From: JBBQWZ01 sp038210135
GTDB taxonomy: Bacteria > Acidobacteriota > Terriglobia > Bryobacterales > Bryobacteraceae
Length of the DNA: 63,065 nucleotides
NCBI GenBank assembly: GCA_038210135.1
Contig: JBBQWZ010000042.1
Location: 1 to 63,065 of the forward strand
Reading direction: 5' to 3'
Both the position numbers and the translations under genes were made by a program. Positions within the stretch are counted from its first letter, which is position 1; each line of letters starts with the position of its first letter. Of the stretch, positions 10,301 to 18,128 are shown piece after piece. The notes beneath the pieces were generated by a model, which worked only from the letters and a program-made list of their open reading frames with translations, ran no database searches and had not been told where the DNA came from.

Positions 10301-12864
10301 AGTCCGCCGCGGGAGATTTGACCGCGTACGAATACGATGGGTTGAGCAGACGCACCAAGACGACCTATGCGGACGGGTCCACGCGCACACGGAGCTTCGA
10401 CACGTCGGACCGGGTTTCGAAAATCACGGATGAACTGGGCAAGGCGGTGATCTTCGGATACGACAAGAATGGCCACGTGGCTTCTGTCACCAACCGCGCG
10501 GGAGGCGTGACGCAATACGGCTACGACACCAGCGACCGGCTGACGACGGTAACGGATGCCAGCGGCAAGATCTGGAAGTTGGCGTACGAAGCGCGCGGAC
10601 TGCTCCGGCAGGCGACCAATGGAGCGGGCGAGGCGGTGGTGTTCGCGCGCGATTCGCTGGGCCGCGTTACGTCGATGACGGATGCGGGGGGAAAGGCGTC
10701 CAAATATGGATACGATCGCGAATCCGGATGGATCTCGGCATCGGACGCGCTGGGAAACAACGTCTCCGTGGTGCGCGATGCGGTCCGGCGCATTGTGCAG
10801 TCGCGCACTCCGTTGTTGGGCACTTTCGCTAGGACCTACGACAAGGCAAACCGGCTGACGGCGTTGAGCGATCCGCTGAATCGGGCGACTGGGTATCAAT
10901 ATGATGGCTCCGGGCGTCTGGCACAGTTGACGCTCGCCGATGCGGGCGTCGTGAAATTCACGATGGATGCGGCTGGAAATCGAACGGCGATTCTCGACCC
11001 GTCGGGCAATGCGACGACGCAGTCTTTCGACAAAATGAATCGGCTGGTCTCGCGGACCGATCCTCTAGGCCGCGCGACTTCGATCGGCTACGACCAGCGG
11101 AATCGTGTTTCCACGGTGACACTGCCGGTGGGAATTGTAAATTACGCCTTCGACCAATCGGGGCGGCTGACGCAGGCGTCGTATTCGGACGGGGTAAAGC
11201 TTAGTTACGCGTACGACGACAACGGATTGCTGATTTCGGCGGATGGCCTGACGCTGACGCGCGATGCGAATGGGCGAGTGAGCAGTTCGAACGGTATCGC
11301 GGCGACACGAGACGGAGCCGGGCGCATCACGTCGGTAACGCTTGCGACGAATAAGACTGTGAATTATGCGTACGACGCGCGCGGATTGTTGTCCACGGTA
11401 ACGGACTGGACCGGGGCGATCACTACCTTCACCTATGACGACGGCGGGGAGTTGTCGTCCATTCAGCGGCCGAATCAGGTGAATACAGCATTCACATACG
11501 ACAAGAATGGACGGCTGGCGACGAAGACGGAGGCGATGGGCGACAACGTCCTGGCGGCGCTGACTTTGACGCGGGACGCGGCGGGACAAGTGACCGCGGC
11601 GGATCGCAATCAGCCACTGCAACCGGATCCGCCGGCGGGTCTGACTCCGTTGCCGCGCGACGCGGCGGGGCAGGTGACATTGTATTCCTACGACGCCAAC
11701 GGCTTGCTGGGGAGCGATGGCGTGACCAACTACACGCAGGATGTTGCTGGGCGGCTGCTCAGCTACACGGGCGCGAATGGGTCCGACACCTTCACATACG
11801 ACGCGCTCGGCGCGTGGACGTCCAGGACGGCGAATTCCTTTGTCTGGAACTATGCGTTCCGCAAGCCCGCGGTGTCTGTGCTGCGGTCGGCGGACGGCAC
11901 GCAGGATTTGCGTTACCACGTCCACCGTCCGGATGGACGGCTGCTCTATTCGATCGAAGCGGATGGGACGCGGCGCTGGTTCCATTTCGACGAGCGCGGC
12001 AACACGCTGATGCTTACGGCGGACGACGGAACCATTTATGAGGCGTATGCGGTGACGCCGATGGGCGAGAGCGTGACGGTGGTGAATCCGCAGGCTGCGC
12101 CGGCGGTGCGGCAGGCTGGCGCAGGCAAGCTGGATGGTCTCGTTGTCCCGCCGAATCCACATATTTTCGGCGGGGAAACTGGCTCACTGCGGGATGCCAT
12201 CTCGGGGGTGAACAATGCCGGACCGTCAGGCAGTCCCGGGTCGACGTGGGTCAATCCAGTGACGGGTGACGGATTGAATTACACGTCAACACGCACGGTA
12301 TTTCTACCGGACCATTTCGACGTTACATTTTACAATTACGTAGATCTTCACCACGACAACGAGTACGAGAACGTGCTCACAGCGTTCAACTGGATTTCGC
12401 CTTCGGGGGGCATACCCGTGGCAGCGACTTTACCGGCTGTAACCGGATCGTTTATTTCGCTCCGCGACTACACTACCGATGGAACTGGACCCCTCGTCGA
12501 CGTCGTCGGCGATCTTTCGGGGCCGGACAGTGTCATTCGCGCCACGACAATCGCGGCACCCTACACCACGGATGAAACTGCACCCTTCGTCGACCTCGTC
12601 GGCGATCTTTCGCCGCAACAGAGCACGAGCGCCGCGAGAACCGACACCTCGGAACTGTGGCTTACACCCAGGCCGCCGGGGGACCTGTCGATCCGGATCA
12701 GTTTCCCGAACGTGCGAGGTGGGGCGTTCAAGATCTCAGAGAATGAATCGCCCCGGCCCGAAGATCGAGTCATGCTCAATTTGAATTATTTTGATGCTCC
12801 AACGACCGGACGCAAGACAAACACACCGACCGCGCTACAGGGTCACCCGGAGAATCCTCGATGA
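7390..12864 (+). CDS. Secreted RHS/YD-repeat protein with N-terminal C39-like peptidase domain
   Basis: An 1824-aa exported protein. A ribosome site (GGAGG at about 7380) precedes the ATG. Order: signal peptide (1-20); a region with a C39/papain-like signature (Cys near 212 in QCVPGAMAN, His near 344 in FHHAVVVEW, Asp near 365); a DUF6531-like block starting GDPVSSATGELFSDYDPD (about 558) that commonly opens RHS proteins; a long array of YD repeats (about 700-1550); and a unique tail. The core ends without the usual PxxxxDPxG boundary, and the tail (about 1590-1824) matches no toxin I know. The tail contains a 51-bp direct repeat. Likely a surface or released polymorphic-toxin-type scaffold; neither toxin nor immunity partner is evident. 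Confidence 0.85.
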   Translation: MPLVRFIAALCFCALALPAATVQKIAVNQVDLYLAGKLVEAKSHIGVVDVTYTPDPTGVQWINIVQTPASGSPRWLVRNLILLSQAYLHAPTYRISRYVDLLVTSGTNLSGTSYLYSYVITNAPLTTIPTIGLTAGTATVAVARMQTNSGLANAPTSMNSGAAPNLLASSDPSLSGSSYAPPPVKEETNNTDQTPVVTGDPDMPNVTQGSMQCVPGAMANSMQWLAKKGKIKLSEDPKKTLSDLAAGMSTDATKGSMLDSAISGLSSWAAGKSIPLNIEFQTDGAYLGLPTTGDIKDKNGNTQAKGRGAPNWEFLFGEKQKGQDVIMIVDRLTHTISGTMEVFHHAVVVEWAGTVAGQRSVTYRDDNYQNGGATTKDQQEEIGDRHESMNIDSNGNVERDLFDTRLRAMIAESPVLAQTSALPAILAPTFIANPISHITSDPCSHSTDPVSRNALLLFHPNGSMSYLGTASASIPGMVDYSGNSAAAHAKGPGMYRGFSTIYDVVLALIAGPFGLFGTSTTMAGGDGNLPGGCSIVSTADVVQGVPYTTAANGNGKAIGDPVSSATGELFSDYDPDLALGGPLSLSFRRYYGSMLGINDFYSALGNNWMHNFDKWLTVSGSNATAQLGRGRVARFRQSGTTWSMLGPDRFALQLISSGGGYKLMDPEARLIYTFTAAGALTRIEDRNGNALTITQAASGNGPTLVADGLGRSLAFTYTGNNLTQVKDQTGRTVSFSYTGGNLTKVTDAAGSATSFTYTQGSVLQGLLTGTTLPVGNVFRNQTYDSFGRVSRQTDAAGNALTFSYTVSSIGGNTDVSDALSNTSRYAHDNLASVTELSDPYGITAQRSYDRANRLAGLTDRLGNQTSAVYHDPTGYPASSTDALGNTTTYTWTAQAQAGFTYYNLTKIAYADGTSAAFTYDASGNNLSNVDQAGGTTTFTYSATGQLLTSTSATGGVTTFAYNKDATLASRKSAAGDLTAYEYDGLSRRTKTTYADGSTRTRSFDTSDRVSKITDELGKAVIFGYDKNGHVASVTNRAGGVTQYGYDTSDRLTTVTDASGKIWKLAYEARGLLRQATNGAGEAVVFARDSLGRVTSMTDAGGKASKYGYDRESGWISASDALGNNVSVVRDAVRRIVQSRTPLLGTFARTYDKANRLTALSDPLNRATGYQYDGSGRLAQLTLADAGVVKFTMDAAGNRTAILDPSGNATTQSFDKMNRLVSRTDPLGRATSIGYDQRNRVSTVTLPVGIVNYAFDQSGRLTQASYSDGVKLSYAYDDNGLLISADGLTLTRDANGRVSSSNGIAATRDGAGRITSVTLATNKTVNYAYDARGLLSTVTDWTGAITTFTYDDGGELSSIQRPNQVNTAFTYDKNGRLATKTEAMGDNVLAALTLTRDAAGQVTAADRNQPLQPDPPAGLTPLPRDAAGQVTLYSYDANGLLGSDGVTNYTQDVAGRLLSYTGANGSDTFTYDALGAWTSRTANSFVWNYAFRKPAVSVLRSADGTQDLRYHVHRPDGRLLYSIEADGTRRWFHFDERGNTLMLTADDGTIYEAYAVTPMGESVTVVNPQAAPAVRQAGAGKLDGLVVPPNPHIFGGETGSLRDAISGVNNAGPSGSPGSTWVNPVTGDGLNYTSTRTVFLPDHFDVTFYNYVDLHHDNEYENVLTAFNWISPSGGIPVAATLPAVTGSFISLRDYTTDGTGPLVDVVGDLSGPDSVIRATTIAAPYTTDETAPFVDLVGDLSPQQSTSAARTDTSELWLTPRPPGDLSIRISFPNVRGGAFKISENESPRPEDRVMLNLNYFDAPTTGRKTNTPTALQGHPENPR
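12469..12612 (+). repeat. Two 51-bp direct repeats in the RHS gene tail
   Basis: Copies at 12469-12519 and 12562-12612, with a period of 93 bp. Both encode YTTDxTxPxVDxVGDLS. Differences are mostly single bases. Confidence 0.8.
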
Positions 12865-12893
12865 AGAACGCAACAACAATTGGAGGCCAGATG

Positions 12894-13163
12894 ATGAAAC
12901 AAATTCTAATCTGCTTCGCGGCGTTGATCCTGTTCGCGTCGCAGCCCGGCTTTGCGGATACGGTGAAGTGTTCCTACGACGCGATGGGCAGGATCACGAA
13001 GGCCGAGTACTCGAGCGGCAAGGTGATCAATTACACGTACGACAAGTCGGGCCGACTGACTTCACGGGAGGTGGTTGCCCCTGCGCCGCCACCTCCGCCG
13101 CCGGCTGGGAAGGCGGATCCGAAAGCGGCGAAGAAGCCGGGCGCGGACAAGGCTAACAAATAG
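12894..13163 (+). CDS. Small secreted YD-repeat protein with proline/lysine tail
   Basis: An 89-aa protein read from the second ATG of an ATGATG pair, placed 7 nt after GGAGG (12882-12886). The longer frame would start inside the stop codon of the RHS gene. It has a signal peptide (1-21, ending PGFA) and two YD units (YDAMGRITKAEY and YDKSGRLTSREV), which are the RHS repeat signature. The tail consists of a run of seven prolines and then a Lys/Ala-rich stretch. It lies 29 nt downstream of the RHS gene, so it is probably co-transcribed. It could be a detached RHS fragment or a small companion that docks onto the YD barrel; the function is unknown. Confidence 0.65.
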   Translation: MKQILICFAALILFASQPGFADTVKCSYDAMGRITKAEYSSGKVINYTYDKSGRLTSREVVAPAPPPPPPAGKADPKAAKKPGADKANK

Positions 13164-13251
13164 GCGTCCACGGAATGGAACCGCCGGGTGGTGGCGGGCG
13201 AGGCAAGTCCACGATGAGGTCGGTTCCGACCCATCTGGTACAATCGTAAAT

Positions 13252-13360
13252 TGTCAGGCTCCGGGCTTCGTGCAACGGGCGGCTGCAAACCCCGCCAGAT
13301 CCGGAAGGAAGCAACGGTAGCGGTTTAACTCGTGTGCCGCGGATCACCCGGGGTCTGGCA
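13252..13360 (+). ncRNA. ffs: Signal recognition particle RNA (4.5S type)
   Basis: The core TCCGGAAGGAAGCAACGG contains the GGAA tetraloop and the Ffh-binding asymmetric loop of bacterial SRP RNA. The ends pair: TGTCAGGCTCCGGG (from 13252) with CCCGGGGTCTGGCA (ending 13360), allowing G-U pairs. The length of about 109 nt fits the small bacterial form without an Alu domain. The location just before dnaX is a well-known arrangement. The molecule guides nascent membrane proteins to the SRP receptor. Confidence 0.92.
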
Positions 13361-13384
13361 TATCCTTGGTTTCCGCCCACCCGC

Positions 13385-15118
13385 ATGTATCAGGTCATCG
13401 CGCGCAAATACCGTCCGAAGTCCTTCGGCGAACTCATCAGCCAGGAACACGTCAAGACGACGATTGAGAATGCGATCAAGCAGAAGCGCATCGCGCACGG
13501 TTACATTTTTTGCGGGCAGCGAGGAACCGGCAAGACAACCGTCGCGCGCATCCTGGCGCGTTGCCTGAATTGCGAACAGGGTCCGACGCCGACGCCTTGC
13601 GGCGTTTGCGCGAGTTGCCTCGAAATTACGGGCGGCAACACGATGGACGTGATCGAAATCGACGCGGCGTCGAATCGCGGCATCAATGAGATGCGCGAAT
13701 TGCGCGAGAACGTCAGGTTCCGCCCGGCGCGCGATCGCTACAAAGTTTTCATCATCGACGAAGCCCACCAGATCACGACGGAAGCGTTCAACGCGCTGCT
13801 GAAGACGCTCGAAGAACCGCCGGAGTGGGTGGTGTTCATCCTGTGCACGACGGAAGTCCACAAAATTCCGACGACGATTGCATCGCGCTGCCAGCAGTTC
13901 AGTTTCCGGTCGGTGGATTTCCAGGAACTGGTGGACCGCATGAAATGGATCTGCGGCGAAGAAGGAATTACGGCGGACGACGAGGCGCTAAGCGTGCTCG
14001 CGCAAGCCGGCGAGGGAAGCGTCCGCGATTCACTTTCGGCGCTGGACCAGGCGATCGCCTGTTGCGGAAATTCGTTGACCGGTCCCGAAGTGCGCGAGCT
14101 GCTCGGCATGTTCTCGCTGGATTCGCTGGGCAAGGTCGCGCGCGCGTTGGCGCTCGAAGATACGAACGAAGCGGCGCGCGAGATGTTGGCCATCGTTGGC
14201 GACCTCGAAGCAAATGGCCGCAATCTTCAGCATTTCTGCCGGGAATTGGCACGTTACATCCGCAATCTTCTGGTGGCGCGGATCATTAAACCGGAGACAG
14301 GCGGATCGCGTTTAATCGCGGCGTCGGGACCTGAACAGGCGTCGATGGCACGAATCGCGGCGCAATTTTCCGAGCAGGATCTCACGCGGTATTTGCAATT
14401 GACGCTGGAGTTGTTCAAGGACCTGCAGACCGCGCTGCAGCCGAGATTGCATCTGGAGATCGGGCTGCTCCGGCTGGTTCACGCAGGCAAGTTAGTAGAT
14501 ATCGAAGAGGCGTTAGCGAGTTTGGGCGGGGCTTCTGGAAGTGCTTCGTCTGGAAGTGCTTCGTATGGAAGCGCGGCGCCGAAAGCGCCGGCGCCGACGG
14601 CTCCGCCGGCTGCGAAGCCGACTCCTCCGCGACCGAGTTCAGCGAAGCAGGCGACAGCCGCTCCGGCGGGTTCGGCGCCTCCGTGGGCTGAAGAGGTCAG
14701 CCGTCCGGACGAAACAGCCGTCCAAAGTAAGCCTCTCGCGGACGGCGATCTGCGGACGCGTTTGCATGCCGCGCTGATCGAGCTTGGACAGCAGTTCACC
14801 GCCGATGCGGTGGAGCATTCGGAATTGCAGGAAACGGCGAGCGAATTGATTTTTACGACGCCTAAGATGTTCGCACCTTCGATGAAGGCGGTCTACCTCG
14901 ACGGCGCGGTAAAACAGGTGCTCGGAAAGCCGATGAAGCTGACGCTCAAGAGCGGGGAAGTATCTTCGGTCGCTGCTCCGATCGCGGCGCAGGCGGCGGC
15001 AACGAGCGCCGTCGAAGAAGAAGCGACCGGGCGCGCGATGGCGCATCCGGAGATCCAGCGATTTCAGGAGATGTTTCCCGAATCGCAAGTCCGCACTGTT
15101 CGCAATCTCAAGGAATAG
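13385..15118 (+). CDS. dnaX: DNA polymerase III subunit gamma/tau
   Basis: A 577-aa clamp-loader ATPase. I start at MYQVIARKYRPKSF because that is the conserved N-terminus; the longer frame overlaps the SRP RNA. Walker A is GQRGTGKT (about 44-51). A four-Cys zinc module follows (CLNC...CGVCASC). Walker B is FIIDEAH, and sensor 1 lies in FILCTTEVHKIP. After the AAA+ part comes a low-complexity linker with three 15-bp units encoding SGSAS (14534-14578) and an Ala/Pro stretch, then a tau-like tail. I saw no A-rich slippery run that would make a separate gamma form. First gene of the dnaX-ybaB-recR group. Confidence 0.95.
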   Translation: MYQVIARKYRPKSFGELISQEHVKTTIENAIKQKRIAHGYIFCGQRGTGKTTVARILARCLNCEQGPTPTPCGVCASCLEITGGNTMDVIEIDAASNRGINEMRELRENVRFRPARDRYKVFIIDEAHQITTEAFNALLKTLEEPPEWVVFILCTTEVHKIPTTIASRCQQFSFRSVDFQELVDRMKWICGEEGITADDEALSVLAQAGEGSVRDSLSALDQAIACCGNSLTGPEVRELLGMFSLDSLGKVARALALEDTNEAAREMLAIVGDLEANGRNLQHFCRELARYIRNLLVARIIKPETGGSRLIAASGPEQASMARIAAQFSEQDLTRYLQLTLELFKDLQTALQPRLHLEIGLLRLVHAGKLVDIEEALASLGGASGSASSGSASYGSAAPKAPAPTAPPAAKPTPPRPSSAKQATAAPAGSAPPWAEEVSRPDETAVQSKPLADGDLRTRLHAALIELGQQFTADAVEHSELQETASELIFTTPKMFAPSMKAVYLDGAVKQVLGKPMKLTLKSGEVSSVAAPIAAQAAATSAVEEEATGRAMAHPEIQRFQEMFPESQVRTVRNLKE

Positions 15119-15121
15119 CTT

Positions 15122-15430
15122 ATGAAAATGCCCGGAAACATGCAGAACATGATGAAGCAGGCCCAGCAGATGCAGCAGAAGATGCAGGAAGAAGTCGCGC
15201 TGATCCGCGTCGAAGCATCGAGCGGTGGCGGCATGGTCATCGTGACGATGGACGGACACAAGAACGTTCTGACGGTGAAGATCGATCCGGAAGTCGCGGG
15301 CGACGTGGAGATGCTGCAGGATCTGGTCGTCGCGGCGTGCAGCGAGGCCGTAAAAAAAGTGGACGAAGAGACGCAGAAGAAAATGGGCGGCATGCTCGGC
15401 GGGCTGGGACTTCCTCCGGGAATGTTTTAG
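15122..15430 (+). CDS. ybaB: YbaB/EbfC family nucleoid-associated protein
   Basis: A 102-aa DNA-binding protein of the YbaB/EbfC family, which forms dimers that bind DNA like tweezers. The N-terminal Met/Gln-rich coiled coil (MMKQAQQMQQKMQEE), the segment VEASSGGGMV and the Gly-rich C-terminus are typical. It begins three bases after the dnaX stop and is followed by recR, the standard order in many bacteria. Confidence 0.93.
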   Translation: MKMPGNMQNMMKQAQQMQQKMQEEVALIRVEASSGGGMVIVTMDGHKNVLTVKIDPEVAGDVEMLQDLVVAACSEAVKKVDEETQKKMGGMLGGLGLPPGMF

Positions 15431-15457
15431 GCCGGGCGCGGTTCAAGAAAGAGACGG

Positions 15458-16057
15458 ATGCCCGATTTTGCCGAGCCGCTTGCGCGGCTGATCCAGGAAT
15501 TCAAGCGCCTTCCCGGCGTCGGACAGAAGTCCGCGCAGAGGCTGGCGTTTCACGTTTTGCGCGCTTCCCGCGACGATGCGGATCGCCTGGCGCAGGCGGT
15601 AATCGACGTCAAAGACAAGCTGGGCTTGTGCTCGCAGTGCAACAACATTTCGGACGGCGAACTGTGCCCCTACTGCCGGGATCCTCATCGGGATCCGGCG
15701 GTACTCTGCGTTGTAGAGGAGCCGCACAATATTCTGCCGATCGAGACGACACGGACGTTTCAAGGCGTCTATCACGTGCTACACGGTTCGATTTCGCCGT
15801 TGCGCGGAATCGGTCCCGAGCAGTTGCGGATCAAGGGTTTGATCGAGCGAGTAGGCCAAGGCGAGATTCAGGAAATCATCCTGGCTACGAATCCGACGGT
15901 CGAAGGCGAAGCGACAGCGGTCTATCTTTCGCGTTTGCTGAAGCCTCTGGGCGTGCGTGTGACGCGGATCGCGATGGGAATTCCGGTAGGTAGCGATCTT
16001 GAGTTCGCGGATGAGGTCACGATGTCGAAGTCGCTTGAGAACCGCCGGGAGATGTAA
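15458..16057 (+). CDS. recR: Recombination mediator RecR
   Basis: A 199-aa protein that, with RecF/RecO, loads RecA onto gapped DNA. Visible features: an N-terminal helix-hairpin-helix (LPGVGQKSAQRLAFH), a four-Cys zinc finger (CSQCNNISDGELCPYC), a TOPRIM start at CVVEEPHN, and the conserved YHVLHG segment followed by RGIGPEQL. Length is normal for the family. It lies 27 nt after ybaB. Confidence 0.95.
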   Translation: MPDFAEPLARLIQEFKRLPGVGQKSAQRLAFHVLRASRDDADRLAQAVIDVKDKLGLCSQCNNISDGELCPYCRDPHRDPAVLCVVEEPHNILPIETTRTFQGVYHVLHGSISPLRGIGPEQLRIKGLIERVGQGEIQEIILATNPTVEGEATAVYLSRLLKPLGVRVTRIAMGIPVGSDLEFADEVTMSKSLENRREM

Positions 16058-16144
16058 TTCCGCTTCCGGGCGCTACTTTCTTGTTCGCTTGCGACGCATC
16101 ACTTTGGGTCGCCGCTCTGGGCGCGGCTCGGTTGGCGGACGGTT

Positions 16145-16576
16145 TTATTTTACTGGCGGAAATGCGACCGGCACAAACTTATAGAAATAGCTTCCGCGGA
16201 ATTTATTGATGTGGCTATACGTCGTCAGCTTCAAGCCGTCCTTCTCGACGGTCCCCTGAAAATCAACATTCCCTGATTTCGATTTCGATGTAAACGCGAT
16301 GGTTCGGGCATCTCCATTGACCTGGCCGACGCCGGAATACTCGTGCGTTTTTGAAAGCCATTTGGCGACTTCGACAGGCGTTCCACTCGACGTGGATTGC
16401 GCGACCGCGCCATCCTTATAGAAGCGAAGATAGGCGTACGTGTCCGGCTTTGAGCCAGGCGACTGATAGAGCCCGTCCGTGCGAATCGACGCGGGAAGAG
16501 CGCCAGTCTGGGCGGGCGCTTGCTGCCAGGCACCGAGGGCGATGACGCCTGCTAATACAAAACATAGATTTCGCAT
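16145..16576 (-). CDS. Secreted protein of unknown function
   Basis: A 143-aa protein if read from the ATG giving MRNLCFVLAGVIALGAW, which makes a clean signal peptide ending near PAQ. A longer TTG-started frame adds 16 residues. The mature part is a small beta-rich chain with SKSGNVDFQGTVE and TTYSHINKFRG. No known family is recognised. Its 5' end faces the divergent gene at 16652 across about 75 nt, so a shared promoter region is possible. Confidence 0.55.
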   Translation of the reverse strand: MRNLCFVLAGVIALGAWQQAPAQTGALPASIRTDGLYQSPGSKPDTYAYLRFYKDGAVAQSTSSGTPVEVAKWLSKTHEYSGVGQVNGDARTIAFTSKSKSGNVDFQGTVEKDGLKLTTYSHINKFRGSYFYKFVPVAFPPVK

Positions 16577-16651
16577 GATCTTAAAAAGGATACGCCAAAA
16601 TTGGCGGTAGCGATGATGACACAAACCCGACGGGAATTGCGCTATGCGGGT

Positions 16652-18100
16652 ATGCGTTACTTTGCACTTCTACTCATCGGATCGGCAGCGTGGGCGCGGC
16701 TGGTTCACGACCCCGCCGGCTTCCGGGTGGACCTGCCGGATGGGTGGCGCGCGTCGTCAAGCGGAGCGGGAAAGATCGTCGCGACGAGCGCGGACGCGCG
16801 AGAGTCTGTGTTTCTGCATCCAGTAATGGGACGAACCGCGGACTGTGCGGCGACACTGGATCGCCTCTTCCGCCAAGGGACTTCGGAGTTTCCGCAAGTC
16901 GCCAACCTGCGCGTGTCGCGTCCCGGGGAGCGGATGGCGGTGGCGAACTTCACGTTCCGTTCGGGCCAGTCAGCGGCCGCGATCCTGTGCGCCGAAGTGG
17001 GCAGAGACGTCGGGATGCTCTACGGAGTCACGGCGCCGGCCTCCGACATCGGGCGCGAGCGGCCGAAGCTGATGCTGATTCTCCGCAGCATCGCATTTGA
17101 GGACAAGGCCCCCTCGAACCTGATGCGAACGACGACCGATGATGCCCTGCCGATGCTGAACGTTTGGCGCGAGCCCCACGAAATGGCCTTCACTATTGGC
17201 GTTCCGCAAGGCTGGCGCGCTTCAGGTGGTATCCGGCGGTTGGACGTGACGCACTACAACACCGGGGTCGACATGACCAGTCCGGATGGCTCCGTGATTC
17301 GGATCGGCGATGCGAACTTCGGGCAATGCACGGTTCCCGGTCCGGGAATGGCCTCGATGCCGCCCGCGCAGACGTCGGTACAATTCTGTTCGTACCTGAC
17401 CGGCGCGCAGTTCGGCGACGGGTACGTAAAGCGAAGTCTCGCGCGGGAATGGGGCTTGTCTGGAGTGGAGATCGTAAGCGTTACGGACCGGCCCGATCTG
17501 GCTCGCCAGGCAGAAGCGCTACCGGCGTCGATGGGATTGAGCGTTCGCGCGTCCATCGCGGAAATCAAGATTCGCGGGAGCCGCAACGGAGCGCCGGTCG
17601 CGGGCGCGGTGATGGCGCGGACGACGATGTTCCGCGCCGCGCAAGGCCAGAATTTTCTACTGGGAATGCTCTCGCTCGAAGTGCAGGCGTTCCTGGGCAG
17701 TCCGGAGCGGTTCAATATGCTGGCTAAATTGACCGGCGCGGTGCAGTCGTCGATGCGGGTGGATCCGAAATGGTGGAGTGAGACGCAACGAATCGGCCGC
17801 GACGTTACGGACCGAACGCTGGCCGCATTACGGCAGCAGGCGGAGAATCAACAGCAGGCGTTTTGGGACCGGATGGCGGCCTCCGACCGGCGCCGCGAAG
17901 CCGTGAATGACATCCTCGGCGGGACCACGCGGCTAACGGACGGCAAGGGCAATCAGTATCAGGCGAAGGCTGGAAGCAATTACTACTTTATGGACGAGGA
18001 CGCGGCGCGTCGGGCATCGCGTCCTAACGACGCGGTGACGGGGAGAGACGTCTGGCCGTCGCGGACGGTGGATCTGACTCCGCTCGAAGTGGTGCGTTGA
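16652..18100 (+). CDS. Secreted protein of unknown function, two PsbP-like halves
   Basis: 482 aa from the ATG giving MRYFALLLIGSAAWA, a short signal peptide. Two related segments are visible, each with a DGWRAS/QGWRAS motif (DPAGFRVDLPDGWRAS near the N-terminus and FTIGVPQGWRASGG near residue 185), suggesting an internal duplication of a PsbP/MOG1-like beta fold. The C-terminal part is helical and rich in Gln/Arg (LRQQAENQQQAFWDRM) and ends with a WPSRTVDLTPLEVVR segment. Function unknown. It is divergent from the small secreted protein and is followed by a kinase gene. Confidence 0.6.
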   Translation: MRYFALLLIGSAAWARLVHDPAGFRVDLPDGWRASSSGAGKIVATSADARESVFLHPVMGRTADCAATLDRLFRQGTSEFPQVANLRVSRPGERMAVANFTFRSGQSAAAILCAEVGRDVGMLYGVTAPASDIGRERPKLMLILRSIAFEDKAPSNLMRTTTDDALPMLNVWREPHEMAFTIGVPQGWRASGGIRRLDVTHYNTGVDMTSPDGSVIRIGDANFGQCTVPGPGMASMPPAQTSVQFCSYLTGAQFGDGYVKRSLAREWGLSGVEIVSVTDRPDLARQAEALPASMGLSVRASIAEIKIRGSRNGAPVAGAVMARTTMFRAAQGQNFLLGMLSLEVQAFLGSPERFNMLAKLTGAVQSSMRVDPKWWSETQRIGRDVTDRTLAALRQQAENQQQAFWDRMAASDRRREAVNDILGGTTRLTDGKGNQYQAKAGSNYYFMDEDAARRASRPNDAVTGRDVWPSRTVDLTPLEVVR

Positions 18101-18128
18101 AATTCAGATCGATGCTAGCATTACGCCA

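Noticed and set aside
14534..14578. Short tandem repeats in dnaX as a CRISPR-like array
   Set aside because: In-frame 15-bp units encoding SGSAS in a linker, without spacers; no CRISPR array was seen anywhere in the window.
13385..15118. Programmed frameshift producing a gamma form of DnaX
   Set aside because: No A-rich slippery run was found in the linker region.
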